In this document: positions 60,806-64,000 of the stretch, one piece after another | Layout of the letters: each line of letters starts with the position of its first letter | Position numbering within the stretch: the stretch's first letter is position 1 | NCBI RefSeq assembly: GCF_014204525.1 | Contig: NZ_JACHLP010000002.1 | Coordinates: 248,001-312,000 of the forward strand | DNA from: Roseateles oligotrophus | Lineage (GTDB): Bacteria; Pseudomonadota; Gammaproteobacteria; Burkholderiales; Burkholderiaceae_C | DNA: 64,000 nt | Direction: 5' to 3' | Program-made: the position numbers and the translations under genes | The notes under the pieces: model-generated | What the model saw: the letters and a program-made list of their open reading frames with translations, nothing else | What the model was told of the DNA's origin: nothing | The model's database searches: none

Positions 60806-61318
60806 ATGTCTCGAACGCCCCATTCCTCACCCGCCCTGGACGAAGGCCAGCTGCAGTTCCGTGCCGCCCTGGGCATGTTCGCCACCGGCGTCACCATCGT
60901 CACCGCCCGCGCGCCCGATGGCAGCCTGGTCGGCCTGACCGCCAATTCTTTCAATTCGGTCTCGTTGTCGCCCCGCCTGGTGCTGTGGAGCCTGGGCCAG
61001 AAAGCGGGCTCCATGCCGGTGTTCAGCCGCGGCTCGCACTACGCCATCAACATCCTGGCGGCCGAGCAAAAAGAGCTGGCCCAGCGTTTTGCCACCCGCG
61101 ATATCGACCGTTTCGCCGGCGTGGCCTGGCGCGAGGGCGCGGGCGGCGCACCGGTGCTGGACGGCGTGGCCGCCGTGTTCGAATGCGCCAACCGCAGCCA
61201 GTACGAGGAGGGCGACCACGTCATCTTCGTCGGCGAGGTGGAGAGTTGCAGCCGCCGCGAGGGCGCGCTGCCGCTGATCTACCACGGCGGGCGCTACTAC
61301 ACCGAGCTGCCGATCTAA
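60806..61318 (+). CDS. Flavin reductase family protein
   Basis: A 170-residue FMN-binding split-barrel protein with the family motifs FRAALGMFATGVTIVTARAP, GLTANSFNSVSLSPRLVLWS, YAINILAAEQ and the C-terminal PLIYHGGRYY. It supplies reduced flavin to a partner monooxygenase, which is not adjacent. Its stop codon overlaps the left end of the small inverted-repeat element. Confidence 0.92.
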   Translation: MSRTPHSSPALDEGQLQFRAALGMFATGVTIVTARAPDGSLVGLTANSFNSVSLSPRLVLWSLGQKAGSMPVFSRGSHYAINILAAEQKELAQRFATRDIDRFAGVAWREGAGGAPVLDGVAAVFECANRSQYEEGDHVIFVGEVESCSRREGALPLIYHGGRYYTELPI

Positions 61319-61431
61319 GAGCGGCTCACAAAACTCTCCTGGCGTCGTTACGCCGTCTCGCCGTACCAGCTGTACTGTCTTCGACGGCGCGCCTAGCCAG
61401 GACCGCTGTGCTGAGTTTTGTTAGCCGCTCT
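61318..61431. mobile_element. Small MITE-like inverted-repeat element
   Basis: A 114-bp non-coding element bounded by AGAGCGGCTCACAAAACTC (61318-61336) and its inverted copy at 61413-61431 with one mismatch in 19. An inner TCCTGGC/GCCAGGA pair extends the palindrome. It fills the gap between the convergent flavin reductase and AmiS genes; the end repeat differs from that of the 48411 element, so it is a different family. Confidence 0.75.
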
Positions 61432-61437
61432 AATTGG

Positions 61438-61953
61438 CTACTTCAGCATCCCGCTGAGGATCAGATAACCCGGCAGCCAACCGGTCAGCACGCCCTGGGC
61501 CAGGGTGACGGCGCCGGTTAGCTTGGCGATGGGTTTGCCCAGCGCCAGCAGTACGAAGAACATCAGCCACAGCAGGGCCCAGGCGGCCCAGCACCAGCCC
61601 AGCCAGACGCTCAGGGCGGAGGTGGCGCTGCCCAGGGTGTCCAGCGCCACGGGCACGGCCGTCATGCCCACGAACAGGCAGAACCAGCCCAGGCCACGGC
61701 CGTCGGCGCCGTTGTAGCGGTTGAAGGCCACCCAGAGATAGGTCAGGGTGAACAGCAGGGTCAGCGCCGCCCCTTTGATGGAGGCGGCATCGGCGCCGGG
61801 GCCGAAGGCCGAGTAGGCCGCCACGCTCAGGGTGACGCCGCCGACAAAGACATTGATGAGGGCAATCTCCTTGTCGCCGACCCGGCCCAGCAACCACAAG
61901 CCGTTGAGGCAGAGTACGGCGCCCACGTAAAGCAAGGACAGTCCGAGAAGCAT
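61438..61953 (-). CDS. amiS: AmiS/UreI-family amide or urea channel
   Basis: A 171-residue membrane protein with six helices (LLGLSLLYVGAVLCLNGLWL, INVFVGGVTLSVAAYSAFG, LTLLFTLTYLWVAFNRYNG) and the family's closing VTLAQGVLTGWLPGYLILSG. Relatives pass short-chain amides or urea. It lies downstream of fmdB and fmdA on the same strand, so it is the likely entry channel for formamide or similar amides. Confidence 0.9.
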   Translation of the reverse strand: MLLGLSLLYVGAVLCLNGLWLLGRVGDKEIALINVFVGGVTLSVAAYSAFGPGADAASIKGAALTLLFTLTYLWVAFNRYNGADGRGLGWFCLFVGMTAVPVALDTLGSATSALSVWLGWCWAAWALLWLMFFVLLALGKPIAKLTGAVTLAQGVLTGWLPGYLILSGMLK

Positions 61954-61980
61954 GGGGGTCTCCCGAGAAAGACGAATGAT

Positions 61981-62322
61981 TCAGTGGCTGATCATCCAGG
62001 GCCGTTTGGAAGGGAAGGCCTTGGCGCCATTCGCCGCTGTCACGGTGCTGCCGCGCCGGCCTGGCTGGCAGCAGCCGCAGCCGGCGGGGTGGCGCAGGCG
62101 GGTGTAGTCGGCCGAGCGCTGCGGTTCATGCGCCGCTCTTTCATTGCCGGCCATGGCGAGCAGGCGGGCGGGCGCCATCTCGCGCAGGCGCGAGCCCTCC
62201 ACCCAGGCCCGCTCGCTGGGCTCGGCGCAGCCCGGGCAGGGCGCGGGCCGGTCGCGCTCGGCCATGGGCCGCAGAGCGTCGAACAGGCCGCAGTCCCGGC
62301 AGCGGTAGTCGTAGATGGGCAT
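61981..62322 (-). CDS. FmdB-family zinc-ribbon protein
   Basis: A 113-residue protein with the FmdB start MPIYDYRCRDCGLFDALRPM and the second Cys pair CPGC, forming a zinc ribbon; a further GCGCC lies near the C-terminus. FmdB proteins are thought to regulate amidase genes but their action is not settled. Its ATG is two bases from the formamidase stop, so the two are cotranscribed. Confidence 0.9.
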   Translation of the reverse strand: MPIYDYRCRDCGLFDALRPMAERDRPAPCPGCAEPSERAWVEGSRLREMAPARLLAMAGNERAAHEPQRSADYTRLRHPAGCGCCQPGRRGSTVTAANGAKAFPSKRPWMISH

Positions 62323-62324
62323 GA

Positions 62325-63557
62325 TCAGCGCAGATCGGGCGACAAAGGCATCTGCACCGAGCCATCCAGGTGCTTGACCGGGCCGGCCGCCGAGGGGTTG
62401 ATGTCGAAGTCGAAGATCTGTGTCGGCAGCCACAGCGTGGCGCAGGCATTCGGAATATCGACCACGCCGCTGATATGGCCCTGCACCGGCGCCACGCCCA
62501 GGATCGAATGGGCTTGCGCGGCCGAGTAACCGAACTTCTTCAGGTACTCGATGGCATTCAGGCAGGCCTGGCGATAGGCCACATGCACGTCCAGGTAATG
62601 CTGCTTGCCCTGTTCGTCCACCGAGATGCCTTCGAAGATCAGGTAGTCGTTGTACTGGGGCGTGATGGGGCTGGGCTTGAAGATGGGGTTCTTGATCCCG
62701 TACAGCGCCATGCCGCCCTTCAGGATGCTGACCCGCATATGCACCCAGCCGGCCATCTCGATGGCGCCGCAGAAGGTGATCTCGCCGTCGCCCTGGCTGA
62801 AGTGCAGGTCACCCACACTGAGGCCGGCGCCTTCCACGTAGACGGGGAAGAAGATCTTGGAGCCGCGCGACAAGTCCTTGATGTCGCAGTTGCCGCCATG
62901 CTCGCGCGGCGGCACCGTGCGTGCGCCCTCGGCTGCGGCCTTCTCACGGCCCGCACCTTTGAGCTTGCCCAGATGGGCGGTGGCGGCCGAGGGCGGGGCG
63001 GCCAGGGGTGGCACGCGCTCGGGGTCGGTGGCGATGAAGGCAAGCTCGCGTGCGTTCCACATATCCAGCATCTTCTGGTCGGGCAGGCAGCCGATCAGGC
63101 CGGGGTGGATCAGACCGGCGAAGTTGACGCCCGGCACGTGGCGCGAGCTGGTGAACAGGCCGTGGAAGTCCCAGATCGATTTCTGCGCCTGTGGGAAATG
63201 CTCGGTCAGGAAGCCGCCGCCGTTCTTCTTGCTGAAGAAGCCGTTGAAGCCCCACAGGCTGTCGGACTTGGCGCCCACGTCCAGAAGTTCCACCACCAGC
63301 AGGTCGCCCGGCATGGCGCCGCGCACGCCGACCGGGCCCGACAGATAGTGGACGGTGGTCAGGTCGATGTCGCGCACATCGTCGGCGCTGTCGTTGTTCT
63401 TGATGTAGCCGCCGGTCCAGTCATAGGTTTCCAGCACGAAGTCGTCGCCGGGCTGCACCCAGCAGGCCATGGGGATGTCCGGGTGCCAGCGGTTGTGAAC
63501 CATCTCATTGCTGGGGGCTGGCTTGGAAAGATCAACCTTGATCAGAGTTTCGGGCAT
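62325..63557 (-). CDS. fmdA: Formamidase FmdA
   Basis: A 410-residue member of the acetamidase/formamidase family, converting formamide to formate and ammonia. Family hallmarks are PETLIKVDLSKPAPSNEMVH, HNRWHPDIPMACWVQPGDDF, GVNFAGLIHPGLIGCLPDQK, GGNCDIKDL and VGDLHFSQGDGEITFCGAIE. It heads the fmdA-fmdB-amiS operon; the promoter region contains a perfect 16-bp palindrome. It probably serves nitrogen acquisition. Confidence 0.96.
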   Translation of the reverse strand: MPETLIKVDLSKPAPSNEMVHNRWHPDIPMACWVQPGDDFVLETYDWTGGYIKNNDSADDVRDIDLTTVHYLSGPVGVRGAMPGDLLVVELLDVGAKSDSLWGFNGFFSKKNGGGFLTEHFPQAQKSIWDFHGLFTSSRHVPGVNFAGLIHPGLIGCLPDQKMLDMWNARELAFIATDPERVPPLAAPPSAATAHLGKLKGAGREKAAAEGARTVPPREHGGNCDIKDLSRGSKIFFPVYVEGAGLSVGDLHFSQGDGEITFCGAIEMAGWVHMRVSILKGGMALYGIKNPIFKPSPITPQYNDYLIFEGISVDEQGKQHYLDVHVAYRQACLNAIEYLKKFGYSAAQAHSILGVAPVQGHISGVVDIPNACATLWLPTQIFDFDINPSAAGPVKHLDGSVQMPLSPDLR

Positions 63558-63653
63558 GGTGAACCTCCTGCGGATGAATGGGTGGGTGGGCGAAAGTGCC
63601 GATGAACACGGCAAACAGGCTTGCATGCTGCGCGTGCCGGCCGGCCCGCCCAA

Positions 63654-63669
63654 TACGTCATATGACGTA
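63654..63669. promoter_or_regulatory. Perfect palindrome TACGTCATATGACGTA upstream of fmdA
   Basis: A 16-bp perfect palindrome about 97 bp before the fmdA start and 58 bp before the divergent membrane-protein gene. Its symmetry and position point to a dimeric regulator of both genes, such as a response regulator or GntR-type protein. Confidence 0.65.
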
Positions 63670-63727
63670 GGTTTTTCGGTGGAAACCCCTGTTGCAGCGC
63701 CTCGGCAGCGGGCAATAGTTGAACGGC

Positions 63728-64000
63728 ATGCACAGCCAGAAAATCTTCAAGGTCCGCCGCGAGTACAACAGCTGGGTGGCCAACGAGTCCATGGAGGACT
63801 TCGCCCTGCGCTACACGCCGCGCAGCTTCCGCAAATGGTCCACCTGGCGGGTCGGCAACACGGCTTATGGCGGCGCCTCCTTCCTGGCGCTGGAGGCCAT
63901 AGGCGCGACCCTCGCGCTCAAGTACGGCTTCTCGAACGCCGTGTGGGCGATCGCCAGCGTCGCCCTGATCTGCTTTCTGAGCGGCCTGCCCATCAGCTAC
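63728..64000 (+). CDS. N-terminus of an NCS1-like membrane protein, possibly a permease-like sensor kinase (truncated)
   Basis: The visible 91 residues begin MHSQKIFKVRREYNSWVANE and continue with TPRSFRKWSTWRVGNTAYGG and two hydrophobic segments (FLALEAIGATLALKYG, AVWAIASVALICFLSGLPIS). This resembles the start of cytosine-permease-like (NCS1) proteins that in some beta-proteobacteria are fused to a histidine kinase next to amidase operons. Only the N-terminus is in the window, so the kinase part cannot be checked. It is divergent from fmdA. Confidence 0.75.
   Translation, partial: MHSQKIFKVRREYNSWVANESMEDFALRYTPRSFRKWSTWRVGNTAYGGASFLALEAIGATLALKYGFSNAVWAIASVALICFLSGLPISY

Overview
The window is a high-GC (roughly two-thirds G+C), densely packed chromosomal segment from a beta-proteobacterium. 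The mreBCD-mrdA-rodA, gatCAB and pyrE blocks, the Tad locus gene types and the fmdAB block point to Burkholderiales, most likely a Roseateles/Rubrivivax-like lineage. The lineage is an inference from gene content; no rRNA or tRNA gene is present to test it.

Layout. (1) 1-9860: a Tad (Flp-type) pilus locus: a truncated gene at the edge, a secreted protein, a small Flp-like pilin, CpaB, the CpaC/RcpA secretin with two extra C-terminal SH3 domains, a TadA/CpaF ATPase with an N-terminal FHA domain, TadB, TadC, a DUF192 protein and a TadE-like pseudopilin. (2) 9903-23300: a polymorphic-toxin island in the same orientation. It holds a Sec-secreted 1814-residue RHS protein ending in a DUF2235 (Tle1-like) lipase domain with a lipoprotein partner, a HINT/Tox-REase-5 nuclease toxin with a partner gene, a PoNi-like immunity gene, DUF1444 and small membrane/secreted genes, an unknown gene, and a decayed GAD-like pseudogene. 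Three copies of one leader module (signal peptide plus Cys/Gly-rich linker) head its cassettes; two share a perfect 94-bp repeat. (3) 23322-25500: a TctDE-like two-component system. (4) 25501-36343: housekeeping genes for cell shape (mreBCD, mrdA, rodA), tRNA-dependent amidation (gatCAB) and pyrimidine synthesis (pyrE). (5) 36504-42727: a metal-uptake operon behind a Fur-like operator: TonB receptor, thioredoxin-like protein, DUF2796 (ZrgA-like) protein, ABC transporter and two DUF3299 proteins. (6) 42737-51783: a second TonB receptor, exonuclease III, methyltransferase/MerR pair, rnk, a degenerate HD-GYP protein, ArsC, MOSC and AhpD-like genes. (7) 51916-58056: two AraC regulators, a coniferyl-aldehyde-type dehydrogenase, a class II aldolase and a POT peptide transporter. 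(8) 58300-64000: LuxR and Crp regulators, an M48 protease, a flavin reductase and a formamidase (fmdA-fmdB-amiS) operon divergent from an NCS1-like membrane protein.

The main point of interest is the junction of regions 1 and 2. A Tad machine with unusual accessory domains is followed, on the same strand and with short gaps, by toxins that carry Sec signal peptides but no PAAR or VgrG parts. This suggests a Tad-linked contact-dependent antagonism locus, by analogy with the Tad-like Kil apparatus of Myxococcus. Physical linkage is seen; functional linkage is inferred. Other notable structures are two MITE-like inverted-repeat elements abutting stop codons (48411-48703, 61318-61431), a 13-mer shared by the two promoters flanking an AraC gene, perfect palindromes in the fmdA and ahpD/araC divergent regions, and two structured leaders in the Tad operon.
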